DNA from: Colwellia sp. TT2012
GTDB lineage: Bacteria; Pseudomonadota; Gammaproteobacteria; Enterobacterales; Alteromonadaceae
DNA: 64,000 bases
NCBI RefSeq assembly: GCF_001440345.1
Contig: NZ_LJYX01000003.1
Coordinates: forward strand, 32,257-96,256
Direction of reading: 5' to 3'
The notes under the pieces are model-generated. The model ran no database searches. It saw only the letters and a list, made by a program, of their open reading frames with translations, and was not told the DNA's origin. This document shows positions 16,985 through 25,416 of this stretch, in pieces. Every line of letters begins with the position of its first letter. Position 1 is the first letter of the stretch. The position numbers were made by a program, and so were the translations under genes.

Positions 16985-17314
16985 TTATTCCTCTTCGATT
17001 TCATATGCGCTAAAGTCAGTAATACCTTTTGCTTCGAGTAAACGCCTGACACTGGCAGGCAACATCTCATTATTATCCTTTGCTAAATCCTCATCGTCAG
17101 GTAAGGGCTGGCCAGTAAAAGCATGTAAAAACGCTTCACATAACAATTCACTATTAGTGGCATGGCGAAGGTTATTTACTTGACGCCTAGTGCGTTCATC
17201 CGTCAATACTTTAAGCACGCGCAAAGGAATCGAAACGGTGATTTTCTTTACTTGCTCGCTTTTTTTACCGTGTTCGGCATAGGGATTTATGTACTCTTCA
17301 TTCCACTGAGCCAT
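16985..17314 (-). CDS. metJ: Methionine repressor MetJ
   Basis: The 109-residue protein matches MetJ closely over its length: [20 protein letters not shown] at the start, then the ribbon-helix-helix DNA-binding strand [19 protein letters not shown] (about residues 22-40) and [20 protein letters not shown]. MetJ dimers with S-adenosylmethionine bind tandem 8-bp met boxes and repress methionine genes. Two sets of met boxes lie upstream of metB at 17661-17740. The gene diverges from metB as in E. coli, but a 268-bp MITE begins 23 bp upstream of its start codon, so the usual shared control region is split. Confidence 0.95.
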   Translation of the reverse strand: MAQWNEEYINPYAEHGKKSEQVKKITVSIPLRVLKVLTDERTRRQVNNLRHATNSELLCEAFLHAFTGQPLPDDEDLAKDNNEMLPASVRRLLEAKGITDFSAYEIEEE

Positions 17315-17334
17315 GGATATTCCTCGGTCTTGTT

Positions 17335-17365
17335 ATAATACCAATCGGATTAATTAATTGGTCAA
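17335..17365 (-). promoter_or_regulatory. Candidate metJ promoter at the MITE junction
   Basis: On the minus strand TTGACC (17360-17365) lies 19 bp before TATTAT (17335-17340), 20 bp upstream of the metJ start. The -35 element is inside the MITE terminal repeat and the -10 spans its edge. The spacing is slightly long, so this is a hypothesis. Confidence 0.35.
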
Positions 17366-17604
17366 CTTAGAGCTACAATAGCGCGCTTAAAACAAACAAA
17401 ATGGGTTAAACATAGTTATTCTATATTTCATTCATTTTTTGCTGTTATCAGTTTGCTAATGAGCTCCCTTGGGGCGATTTTAAAAGGCTCATATGCGGTG
17501 TTATTGTTATTGACAAAGGGAATAACCATTCTCTTCAATCAAAGCCTTGCCTCTAAGCCTTTTAATTATCGCTAAGTGAGCAATAAATTAGTCCGGTTGG
17601 TATT
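17337..17604. repeat. MITE-like element, 268 bp, between metJ and metB
   Basis: The ends are imperfect 19-bp inverted repeats, AATACCAATCGGATTAATT on the left and the complement of AATTAGTCCGGTTGGTATT on the right (two mismatches). The interior carries no gene. The element at 60910-61069 has related ends. It separates metJ from the met boxes. Confidence 0.75.
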
Positions 17605-17660
17605 GTGTATTCGAAATTCTATTAGGGTAGATTTTACCTGCTCAATAAAACCAGTCAAGT

Positions 17661-17740
17661 AGAAGTTTAGATGTCCAAAATTACTTGACCCAATTAATTA
17701 AAATGTTTAGAGTTATAGACGTCCAAACATCTAAACGTAA
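17661..17740. promoter_or_regulatory. MetJ operators (met boxes) upstream of metB
   Basis: The met box consensus is AGACGTCT. AGATGTCC (17669-17676) has a weaker box before it (AGAAGTTT), and a second cluster reads AGACGTCC (17717-17724), AAACATCT (17725-17732), AAACGTAA (17733-17740). Tandem 8-bp spacing is what MetJ dimers need for cooperative binding. Confidence 0.8.
17685..17713 (+). promoter_or_regulatory. Candidate metB promoter
   Basis: TTGACC (17685-17690) and TAGAGT (17708-17713) are separated by 17 bp and sit between and partly under the met boxes, so bound MetJ would exclude RNA polymerase. Confidence 0.5.
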
Positions 17741-17825
17741 ATGTGCTATATATCGGCTAAATTATCGGTAAAGCCGGCGAGAGAAAACTGTGTTTGAATA
17801 CTTACTTAATTAATGGAGAAACATA

Positions 17826-18992
17826 ATGTCGATGGCTAAAACAAGTAATATTACTACTTCGGCAGTAAGAGCCGGTATCAATACCGATCAGCACCATGGT
17901 GCTGTGGTTGCTCCTATCCATCTATCCAGTACGTATTCATTAAAAGGTTTTAATGATAAACGTCAATTTGATTATTCTCGCACCGGTAATCCAACCCGAG
18001 CTAATTTTGCGGAAACGATTGCGAAATTAGAGCAAGGCAGTGTTGGTATAGTTACCAGTACCGGCATGGCAGCAGTGCATTTAATTTGTCAGCTGTTATC
18101 AACGGATGATACTGTTGTTATTCCACATGATTGTTATGGTGGCAGTTTTAGATTATTTACTCACTTAGCTAAACGCGGCTTGTTCAAACTCATCGTTGTT
18201 GACCAAAATGATCAACAAGCACTGGCTGATGCCTTAGCCCAGAAACCCAAATTAGTATTACTTGAAAGCCCAAGCAACCCACTATTACGCTTAGTGGATA
18301 TTGAAGTAGTAACTAAAGCATGCCACGGGGTAGGTGCTTTAGTAGCAGTTGATAATACTTTCTTATCCCCCGCATTGCAGCAGCCTTTAACCTTGGGCGC
18401 TGATATTGTTTTTCACTCAACCACTAAATACATTAATGGTCATAGTGATGTTGTTGGTGGTGTCTTAGTCACCAAAACTGCCGAGCTAGGTGAACAGCTA
18501 GCGTGGTGGGCAAACTGTATTGGTATTACTGGCAGTGCCTTTGATAGCTTCTTAGCATTACGTGGTTTAAAAACTTTACCAGTAAGAATGAAGCAACATC
18601 AAGAAAATGCTCTACAAGTGGCTGACTTCCTAAAAAATCATGATGCCATTGATGCGGTATATTTTCCCGGTTTCGCTGATCACCCAGGTCATGATATCGC
18701 CAAAAAACAACAATCTGGCTTTGGTGCTATGTTAAGTTTTGAAGTGAAAGGTGGCGTCGAAGCGGTGAAAAAGTTATTCGATAATCTTGAATTGTTCACT
18801 TTAGCGCAATCTTTAGGTGGTGTTGAGAGTTTAATAAGTCACCCATCAACCATGACCCATGCGGGTATGGCGATAATTGACCAGTTAGCTGCGGGGATTA
18901 CTCAATCTTTAGTACGCATATCTGTTGGTATTGAAGATATTGATGATATAATAGCTGACTTAGCTCATGGTTTAGCGCAAAGCCAACAGTAA
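17826..18992 (+). CDS. metB: Cystathionine gamma-synthase
   Basis: The 388-residue PLP enzyme joins an activated homoserine ester to cysteine to form cystathionine, the first committed step to methionine. The PLP lysine is Lys201 in HSTTKYINGHSD. The substrate-binding YSRTGNPTR (about residues 50-58) and STGMAAVHL are typical of the Cys/Met PLP family, and the N-terminal TSAVRAGINTDQHHGAVVAPIH matches MetB over MetC or MetZ. It is preceded by met boxes and followed, after a tandem array, by metL, so the two probably form a metBL operon as in E. coli. The last 35 bp of the gene are the first unit of that tandem array. Confidence 0.93.
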   Translation: MSMAKTSNITTSAVRAGINTDQHHGAVVAPIHLSSTYSLKGFNDKRQFDYSRTGNPTRANFAETIAKLEQGSVGIVTSTGMAAVHLICQLLSTDDTVVIPHDCYGGSFRLFTHLAKRGLFKLIVVDQNDQQALADALAQKPKLVLLESPSNPLLRLVDIEVVTKACHGVGALVAVDNTFLSPALQQPLTLGADIVFHSTTKYINGHSDVVGGVLVTKTAELGEQLAWWANCIGITGSAFDSFLALRGLKTLPVRMKQHQENALQVADFLKNHDAIDAVYFPGFADHPGHDIAKKQQSGFGAMLSFEVKGGVEAVKKLFDNLELFTLAQSLGGVESLISHPSTMTHAGMAIIDQLAAGITQSLVRISVGIEDIDDIIADLAHGLAQSQQ

Positions 18993-19510
18993 CTACAACT
19001 TGTTGGCTACAAAAGTATTGATGATATTTTCGTTGTAAAATAACTAACTTAACCATGGTTTAGCACAAAGTCCACAGCAATTACAACTTGTTGGGCACGA
19101 AAACATTAATGATGTTTTCGTTGGAAAAACTAACTGACTTAGCCATGGTTTAGCGTAAAGCCAACAATAACTACAACTTGTTGGGCACGAAAGTATTGAT
19201 GATGTTTTCGTTGTAAAACAACTGACTTAACCATGGTCTAGCACAAAGCCCACAGCAATTACAACTTGTGGGCACGAAAACATTGATGATGTTTTCGTTG
19301 GAAAAATAACTGACTTAGCCATGGTTTAGCGCAAAACCAACAGTAATTAAAACTTGTTGGGTATGAAGCTATTGATAATACTTTCGTTGGAAAAACTAAC
19401 TGATTTAGCACCAAGCCGACAGTAATTGAAACTTGTTGGCGATAAAGATATTGATCTTTCGTGGGAAAAACTAACTGATTTAGTCCAAAGCCAACATTAA
19501 TAAACAAATT
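18958..19510. repeat. Tandem array of about six 88-90-bp units between metB and metL
   Basis: Units start at 18958, 19047, 19137, 19225, 19313 and 19403 (periods 89, 90, 88, 88, 90); a shortened unit begins at 19478. Each contains a near copy of the metB 3' end (CATGGTTTAGCGCAAAGCC then ACAGTAA), then two inverted repeats: CCAACA...TGTTGG and CGAAAACAT...ATGTTTTCG. The first unit overlaps the metB stop codon. The array seems to have grown by duplication of the metB tail, and has kept its hairpin-forming parts while other bases changed. Confidence 0.9.
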
Positions 19511-19550
19511 AACAATTGTGAAATAAATTCGCAGTTGAGCAGGCAGAGAG

Positions 19551-22097
19551 ATGACACAAGAAAATATTACGCTCAATAAAATTAACGAACATAAATCAGT
19601 GCTAGGGCAAGAGAGTGCTGAGCATGAATTGGTCGCTGACTTTACTACGGAAAACAAACTAGCTAAACATGCTATTCAAGTGCACAAATTTGGTGGCAGT
19701 TCTTTAGCCACGGGAAAATGTATTAAACGTGTTGTTGAAATCATTCGTAAGAATTGTCAGTTGAACGATATTGTCGTGGTATCAGCTAATGGTAAAAATA
19801 CCGATAGTTTATTTGCAATTTATGCTCTGGTCGAACAATCAATCACTGCACAAGCTTCGCAAACAAGTGATGAGTTAACGCAAGCCATCACTGATTTAGC
19901 GGAAAAACAAGCGCAATTAATTACTGAGATATTAAATACCAATAATACTAAACAATTATTACTACTTTTAAGTAAAGATATAGCACAATTAACTAGCTGG
20001 CTAGCAGGTGATATTGTTCAGCATCACAATGATATTTTAGCCTTCGGTGAAGTGTGGTCAGCAAGGTTACTATCAGCGTTACTTAATGAGCAAGTTTGTC
20101 CAAGTAATAGCATAGATGCTCGTGATTTTCTCGTTATTGATAATGATCAAAACTGTGTCGTTGATACCGCGATAAGCGCAGCGCAATTAAGAAAAAGACG
20201 TCAGTTTGGTAAGTTAGCCGTCATTACGGGTTATATCAGTAAAGATGCGCGTGGCAATAGCTGCACCTTGGGTCGAAATGGCAGTGATTACTCTGCTACT
20301 ATTATTGCTGCTTTAGTCGCTGCCGGTAATGTAACTTTATGGACCGATGTTGATGGTATTTATAGTGCCGATCCTCGTGTAGTGCCTAACGCCAGGAAAC
20401 TACATCGCTTACCTAATGGTATTGCCAAGGAATTAGGCCGTTTAGGTAATCCTGTTTTGCATGCCAAAACATTATTGCCCTTGATTAATCCACACAGTGA
20501 ACATCATACCCATTTACATGTGGCCAGTAGTTTTGATCCAGAAGTTATCGGCACTGAAATTGGTAAATTTGGTCAAATAGCCAAACAAGAATTATCGGTA
20601 ACTTATCTTAATGATTTATTGCTGGCACAATCAGTGAGTTTTATCGGTGAGGCTGGTGCCAAGGCGCATGCAGAATTTTCACCTATTTGTATGGATGACA
20701 AAGAAGGCTTTATGGTCATCACCCAAACACAACAAAAAGCATTAAGTCAGTGGTTGGCTAGTCATGATGTTGAGGTTAGCTTTAAGCCAGTTGCTATTAT
20801 TGCCACCGTGGGTCATAAAGTAGCAGAGCGTGGCGATATTAAAGCTCGTTTTAAACGTTCTTTAAAAACAGCCAAACCATTAAATATCGTTGGCAGTGAT
20901 AATAAGCATAGTGTCATTGCTATTCTGCCAGAGGCTTGTTCGATTGAATTATTGAATACTGTCCACCATGAAATGACCAAAGATGCTCGCCATATAGGTC
21001 TAGTTGTTGCGGGAATGGGCAATATAGGTCAACGTTTTTTAGAATTATTACCCGCGCAACTTAATAAAGTATATGCCTTAGAAAATTTGCACCTAGTCGG
21101 CTTACTTTCCTCGAAAAAAGCATTAATCAACAATGATGGTATTGATGTAAACCAAGCAACGTCATTATTTGTTCAAGACGCACAAACTTATGACACGGAA
21201 CAGCTTATTTCTTGGCTGAGCCATCATCCATACGATGATTTAATTGTTGTTGATATCACCCCAAGTGAAGATTTTAGCTTATTGTATGAGCAAATATTTG
21301 CTTTAGGTATTCATGTGATAGGCGCTAATAAATGGGCAGCGTCAAGCAGCACTGAGCATTATAATAATTTAGTAAATACCGCGGATAGTAATAATAGCTT
21401 GTGGCTAGGCAACACCACAGTAGGTGCAGGTTTACCGATAAACTATGCCATTGATGATTTACGTCAAAGTGGCGATAGCATAAGTGAGTTATCCGGAATT
21501 TTTTCAGGGACACTTTCTTGGTTATTTGAAACTTTTGATGGCAGTTCTAAATTCTCAGAGCTGTTATTAAATGCCTTAGCACAAGGTATTACCGAACCTG
21601 ATCCTCGTGAAGATTTATCAGGCAGAGACGTACAACGTAAATTATTAATCTTAGCGCGTAAAGCGGGTTTTGAGTTGGCGTTAGAAGATATAGACTGTCA
21701 AAACTTAGTACCAGAAGCATTGCAATCATTATCAACTAGTGACTTTTTAGCCAGAGTTGATGAATTAGATGACTACTTTGCCACAGCGTTAAGGGAGGCA
21801 AATAATAAAGGTGCTTGTATCCGTTATGTTGCCCGTTTTAAGTATAACGAAACCACAGGTATTAGTGCAAAAGTTAGTTTAGAGGTATTGCCACAAAGTG
21901 ATGCTTTTGCCAACTTAACCCCTTGTGACAACATTTTTCAAATCAATAGCAACTGGTATAAAGATAATCCATTAATCATACGTGGACCAGGAGCTGGGCG
22001 AGATGTTACTGCCGGCGGTTTACATTCTGATCTTGTTAATATTTGTCAGCAACTTACTCACAAACACACTCAAGTCAAAATTAAAGGCATGAATTAA
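19551..22097 (+). CDS. metL: Bifunctional aspartokinase II / homoserine dehydrogenase II
   Basis: The 848-residue protein has two enzyme domains. The aspartokinase part starts after a 45-residue extension with VHKFGGSSLATGK (about residues 43-55) and includes GRNGSDYSATIIAALV and TDVDGIYSADPR. The homoserine dehydrogenase part begins near residue 482 with the NAD(P) loop VVAGMGNIGQRF and includes SGIFSGTLSWLF and GRDVQRKLLILAR. Together they carry out the first and third steps from aspartate to methionine. The C-terminus ends with the usual GPGAGRDVTAGG segment. The gene follows metB, and a shared MetJ-controlled transcript must cross the tandem array. Confidence 0.94.
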   Translation: MTQENITLNKINEHKSVLGQESAEHELVADFTTENKLAKHAIQVHKFGGSSLATGKCIKRVVEIIRKNCQLNDIVVVSANGKNTDSLFAIYALVEQSITAQASQTSDELTQAITDLAEKQAQLITEILNTNNTKQLLLLLSKDIAQLTSWLAGDIVQHHNDILAFGEVWSARLLSALLNEQVCPSNSIDARDFLVIDNDQNCVVDTAISAAQLRKRRQFGKLAVITGYISKDARGNSCTLGRNGSDYSATIIAALVAAGNVTLWTDVDGIYSADPRVVPNARKLHRLPNGIAKELGRLGNPVLHAKTLLPLINPHSEHHTHLHVASSFDPEVIGTEIGKFGQIAKQELSVTYLNDLLLAQSVSFIGEAGAKAHAEFSPICMDDKEGFMVITQTQQKALSQWLASHDVEVSFKPVAIIATVGHKVAERGDIKARFKRSLKTAKPLNIVGSDNKHSVIAILPEACSIELLNTVHHEMTKDARHIGLVVAGMGNIGQRFLELLPAQLNKVYALENLHLVGLLSSKKALINNDGIDVNQATSLFVQDAQTYDTEQLISWLSHHPYDDLIVVDITPSEDFSLLYEQIFALGIHVIGANKWAASSSTEHYNNLVNTADSNNSLWLGNTTVGAGLPINYAIDDLRQSGDSISELSGIFSGTLSWLFETFDGSSKFSELLLNALAQGITEPDPREDLSGRDVQRKLLILARKAGFELALEDIDCQNLVPEALQSLSTSDFLARVDELDDYFATALREANNKGACIRYVARFKYNETTGISAKVSLEVLPQSDAFANLTPCDNIFQINSNWYKDNPLIIRGPGAGRDVTAGGLHSDLVNICQQLTHKHTQVKIKGMN

Positions 22098-22520
22098 TCA
22101 GTTCTAGCCACGTCAGTAGCATCACTCAATAGTAATCTGAGTGAAATTGGCCATGGTAACCAGTCTCAGGTGTTTTTCCGCCTAATAGGTTGGCAATGGC
22201 AACAAGCTATTGCCTTAGTGCAGTTAAAAAGATACTGGCTGATTCGCCGCGCCAGTATCTAACCTGTAAGCTATGGGGTAAAAACATGACCGTGCAAAGG
22301 TGAATAACGGCCACTTTTATAGCCTAAATCGGGCCAATTTAACTTATGCCTAGTTTCATGCTTTAGCTATACTCGGCAATAATAATCACGTTTACTTTGA
22401 TAAATAAATTGAACCCAGCCAATATTTTCTTGCTGTTCAAGGTAACTGCTCTTGTGTAACTATTGCATTTGGCTATTATTACTAGCATGATAGCTATTAT
22501 TTATTCTCTTCAGCGATGCA
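22098..22520. other. Gene-free stretch with one perfect hairpin
   Basis: No supportable gene is seen. An inverted repeat AGATACTGGC/GCCAGTATCT (22230-22239 with 22251-22260) is perfect over 10 bp with an 11-nt loop and no T-run. A minus-strand frame near 22300-22450 gives broken protein-like segments interrupted by stops, perhaps a relic that I cannot name. Confidence 0.4.
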
Positions 22521-23900
22521 ATGGCTAAAGAATCCCTTCACCAAACACATTACACCCGACAAATTCATCATTTGTTAGCACAAGTCTACGGGCGCAGTAG
22601 CGTTAAAGATTCTTTGTTAGATCGCGCTATCGACTACTTTACCCACGAAGAATTTCGACCTTCCGATGAGAAAACATCACCGGAAGAATCACAACTAGCT
22701 CAAATGGAGCGTACAGAACGCCACTCTAGTTTACTGTCTCTTGCCCTCACTATTCTTGAGTTAGCGGAAGGGGACAATTACGCTGAAAGTAACCGAAAAT
22801 CAGCACAGTTTCTTGGTACCATTCAATTAATTAGCCCTAGTGAAGGTAAACGTATTGCCATTTTTCATGAACAGAGCAAGTCAATTTATAAAGCGGTATT
22901 ATGTTTACGTTTACTCGACCATATAATTCTTGATGGCAAGATGGTCGAACCTTATATCACTACATTTCTCAGGGACATTTGCCCGGCACAATATAGGGAT
23001 TTTGCCTCTCATAACAATGCCGGTCACCAGCGTTTTGCCGAGCAGGTAAAAATCCCACTGATTATGGCCGCACTATTGCAAGATGTGGGTAACTACCACC
23101 CTAAATCCCAAGCCATACTTCTGGGTAGTGATGGCAAACAAGACCCTTTTCGTATCCTTGAAATTGCAGAACGAAAAGAACTACTGCAAATTAATTACCG
23201 TGCAACAGTTAAATACCTGAGTGAAGGTATTGGCATACCCACTTTTGTCGGTAATACCAAGGCAGAGCGTGAGCAGTTTATTACCGATGAGCAGGACAAA
23301 TTGTCCTTTATCAAGTTGCTATTAAAAACCAGTGTTAATCCTAAAAACACTATTGGTAATATCTTAAAAGTACCACAAATTTATACCTCAATAATTTTAT
23401 CGACTAAGGCCAGTTATAATTACAAGTTGTTGCCGAAAGTCTTTCAAGTACTAAATAAAAATGCTGAAATTGGTGCCTGTGCACAAAATGTCGTTGATGC
23501 CTTATATAAAATTACCGGCATGTTCCCACAAGGATTTGGTATTGTTTATATGCCCTTTGGGGAGTTTGGTGAAAAAGGCGGCTGCTATGAATATGCTATT
23601 GTAAATAGCCTTTACCCTGAAAAGGCAGAGCAACCTATTTGTCGAATGGCAACACGTAAACTTACTTTTATCGGTTATGGCCAAAATACAATTATCAAAA
23701 ATAACAGTAATCTTTATTTCACTCAAACGGCAAAGAAATTAGCAACCTTGAGTAAAGATAGGTTGAATGAAATCCTAGAGTTATTAAGTTCAAACTGTCA
23801 GGAACGTAAGCAGTTAGACCTATTACCTCGCTGTTGGCATGCAAATGAATTTTTCTCGCTAAAAACCAATCAAAACTTGTGGAATAAAGTTGATTCATAG
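22521..23900 (+). CDS. Uncharacterised 459-aa protein, possibly HD-related
   Basis: I do not firmly recognise this protein. It is soluble and mostly helical, with no signal peptide or membrane segment. The segment MAALLQDVGNYHPKSQAILLG (about residues 190-210) resembles the LLHDIGKxxxP core of HD-domain phosphohydrolases, but with Gln in place of the metal-binding His. Further on, VDALYKITGMFPQGFGIVYM (about 322-341) recalls the C-terminal part of HD-GYP domains. If related, it is likely a non-catalytic derivative. The N-terminal 150 residues match nothing I know. It is alone, convergent with argE, separated by a bidirectional terminator. Confidence 0.7.
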   Translation: MAKESLHQTHYTRQIHHLLAQVYGRSSVKDSLLDRAIDYFTHEEFRPSDEKTSPEESQLAQMERTERHSSLLSLALTILELAEGDNYAESNRKSAQFLGTIQLISPSEGKRIAIFHEQSKSIYKAVLCLRLLDHIILDGKMVEPYITTFLRDICPAQYRDFASHNNAGHQRFAEQVKIPLIMAALLQDVGNYHPKSQAILLGSDGKQDPFRILEIAERKELLQINYRATVKYLSEGIGIPTFVGNTKAEREQFITDEQDKLSFIKLLLKTSVNPKNTIGNILKVPQIYTSIILSTKASYNYKLLPKVFQVLNKNAEIGACAQNVVDALYKITGMFPQGFGIVYMPFGEFGEKGGCYEYAIVNSLYPEKAEQPICRMATRKLTFIGYGQNTIIKNNSNLYFTQTAKKLATLSKDRLNEILELLSSNCQERKQLDLLPRCWHANEFFSLKTNQNLWNKVDS

Positions 23901-24063
23901 GATGCCATCATAAGATGGTAACGGCCTATTTTTTCAAAAGGAAGTGAAGGAATGACCAAGCAAGTAAAAAGTAAACGTATCGCCGCACTTTGAATGGCAT
24001 CGAAATTTCAAAGTGACACCACTAGATTCTTTTTTCTTGAAACACCTATGGGGGGAGAAACTG

Positions 24064-24102
24064 AAAAAAGGCAGTCATAGTAAAGTTATGACTGCCTTTT
24101 TC
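24064..24102. terminator. Bidirectional terminator between convergent genes
   Basis: A 13-bp stem (AAAGGCAGTCATA paired with TATGACTGCCTTT region) flanked by A-run and T-run serves both the 459-aa protein gene and argE. Confidence 0.85.
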
Positions 24103-24145
24103 TTATCTATAAGTATCACTTTTGCGCTGATATGATGGCTAAAGG

Positions 24146-25294
24146 CTATAAACAGTAGTGCTGGATCATTCTGGTTAGTAATCTTTCAGTTTTGTCGACT
24201 TCACTATGAGCCAAAAATTCATTCGGCTGATGAGCTTGCTCAATAGAGCCAGGGCCAAGCACTATAGTTTGACAGCCGAGTTGCTGAATATAGGGGGCTT
24301 CGGTGGCGTAATTCACCGCACAACAACTATGACCACTAATCTCTTCGGCAATATCAATCAGTGTACTGGGTTTTTCTTGCTTAAAACTGGGTGAACTCGG
24401 GTGCATTTCGGCAAAAGAGATACGACCGGGATAGAGTTCAGCCAAAGGTTTGAGCGCCTCGCTTAAGCAGTGAATCAATTCGTCATCACTCATGCCCGGC
24501 AACGAGCGTAAATCAATATCTAAATGACAATGACCACAAATCCTATTGGCATTATCACCGCCAGCAATAGCGCCTAAGTTTAAGGTTGGTGCTGGTACAT
24601 CAAAGGCCTTATTTTCGTAATTTAGTTGAAAATTTTCTTTTAATTCGATTAACTGACCAATGACTTTATGCATAATTTCTATGGCATTAACACCCAAATT
24701 GGGCTGACTTGAATGACCAGACTTGCCTTCAACACTAATCCGGTGCGACATGTGACCTTTATGCATAACCACGGGTACTAAATTGGTGGGCTCGCCAATA
24801 ATGGCAACATCAGGTTTTATCGCTTGGCTCTTGGCAAAAAATCGGGCGCCAGCCATAGTGGTTTCTTCATCAGCAGTAGCCAGAATATATAAGGGCTTTT
24901 TCAGCTGAGCAGCGCTTAAGTTTTTACATACTTGTAAAATAAAGGCGAAGAAACCTTTCATATCACAAGTGCCTAAACCAAAAAACTTATCATCTTTAAC
25001 AATTACCTTGTGTGGGTCTGATTGCCATTGGTTTTCATCAAAGGGCACAGTGTCACTATGGCCGGCTAATAATAGACCACCTTCGCCACTACCTAACTTA
25101 GCAAGTAAGTTGAATTTATTGCTGGTCTCAGGTACTGCTTGAATTTCAATAGTAAAACCAAGTTGCTCAAACCAGGTGGCTAAGAGTTGGATGACCTCTT
25201 TATTACCCTGATCCCAACTGGGTTGGGTGGAGCTGATAGAAGAACAAGCGATTAACTGGCTTAAACTTTGGCTGAAATTAGGCAGCTTTGTCAT
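24146..25294 (-). CDS. argE: Acetylornithine deacetylase
   Basis: ArgE hydrolyses N2-acetylornithine to ornithine and acetate, a zinc/cobalt-dependent step in arginine synthesis. The 382-residue protein has the M20 peptidase motifs: LLAGHSDTVPFD (metal-binding His-x-Asp, about residue 79), GLGTCDMKGFFAFIL (bridging Asp about 111) and the catalytic pair in ATADEETTMAGAR. GKSGHSSQPNLGVNAIEIM belongs to the dimerisation domain. It is divergently transcribed from argCBFGH with 122 bp between start codons, the same arrangement as in E. coli, so the shared intergenic region probably holds the arginine control sites. Confidence 0.95.
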   Translation of the reverse strand: MTKLPNFSQSLSQLIACSSISSTQPSWDQGNKEVIQLLATWFEQLGFTIEIQAVPETSNKFNLLAKLGSGEGGLLLAGHSDTVPFDENQWQSDPHKVIVKDDKFFGLGTCDMKGFFAFILQVCKNLSAAQLKKPLYILATADEETTMAGARFFAKSQAIKPDVAIIGEPTNLVPVVMHKGHMSHRISVEGKSGHSSQPNLGVNAIEIMHKVIGQLIELKENFQLNYENKAFDVPAPTLNLGAIAGGDNANRICGHCHLDIDLRSLPGMSDDELIHCLSEALKPLAELYPGRISFAEMHPSSPSFKQEKPSTLIDIAEEISGHSCCAVNYATEAPYIQQLGCQTIVLGPGSIEQAHQPNEFLAHSEVDKTERLLTRMIQHYCL

Positions 25295-25327
25295 AAATAA
25301 CCTATAAATTGGAATGATTACTTAAAT

Positions 25328-25352
25328 AGTTATGCTGTTTGTTTGCATAACT
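25328..25352. promoter_or_regulatory. Inverted repeat in the argE-argC control region
   Basis: AGTTATGC and GCATAACT flank a 9-bp spacer. Placement between the divergent argE and argC genes suggests an operator; similarity to the ArgR box (TGAAT-N4-ATTCA) is partial only, so ArgR is a guess. Confidence 0.4.
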
Positions 25353-25416
25353 ACCCACGAGGTGTTACTTTAGTAATACAGTGTAAATAACCTGCTTTGA
25401 TAAGGCTACTTCAAAA

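Noticed and set aside
16902..17183. 93-codon plus-strand frame
   Set aside because: It is antisense to metJ, which is certain.
18958..19510. CRISPR array
   Set aside because: The units are 88-90 bp without unique spacers and derive from the metB 3' end; no cas gene is nearby.
19259..19657. 132-codon minus-strand frame with repeated FGLNQLVFPTK-like segments
   Set aside because: The internal repeats only reflect the tandem array read backwards; it overlaps the start of metL and has no ribosome-binding site.
22230..22260. Terminator for metL
   Set aside because: The 10-bp stem is perfect but no T-run follows, so I recorded it only as a hairpin.
23952..23993. 13-codon frame MTKQVKSKRIAAL with a good ribosome-binding site
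   Set aside because: Too short to call a gene, and downstream reading shows only shifting frames; it could be the head of a lost gene.
25328..25352. Firm ArgR box
   Set aside because: The inverted repeat is clear, but it departs from the TGAAT-N4-ATTCA pattern, so it is listed only as a candidate operator.
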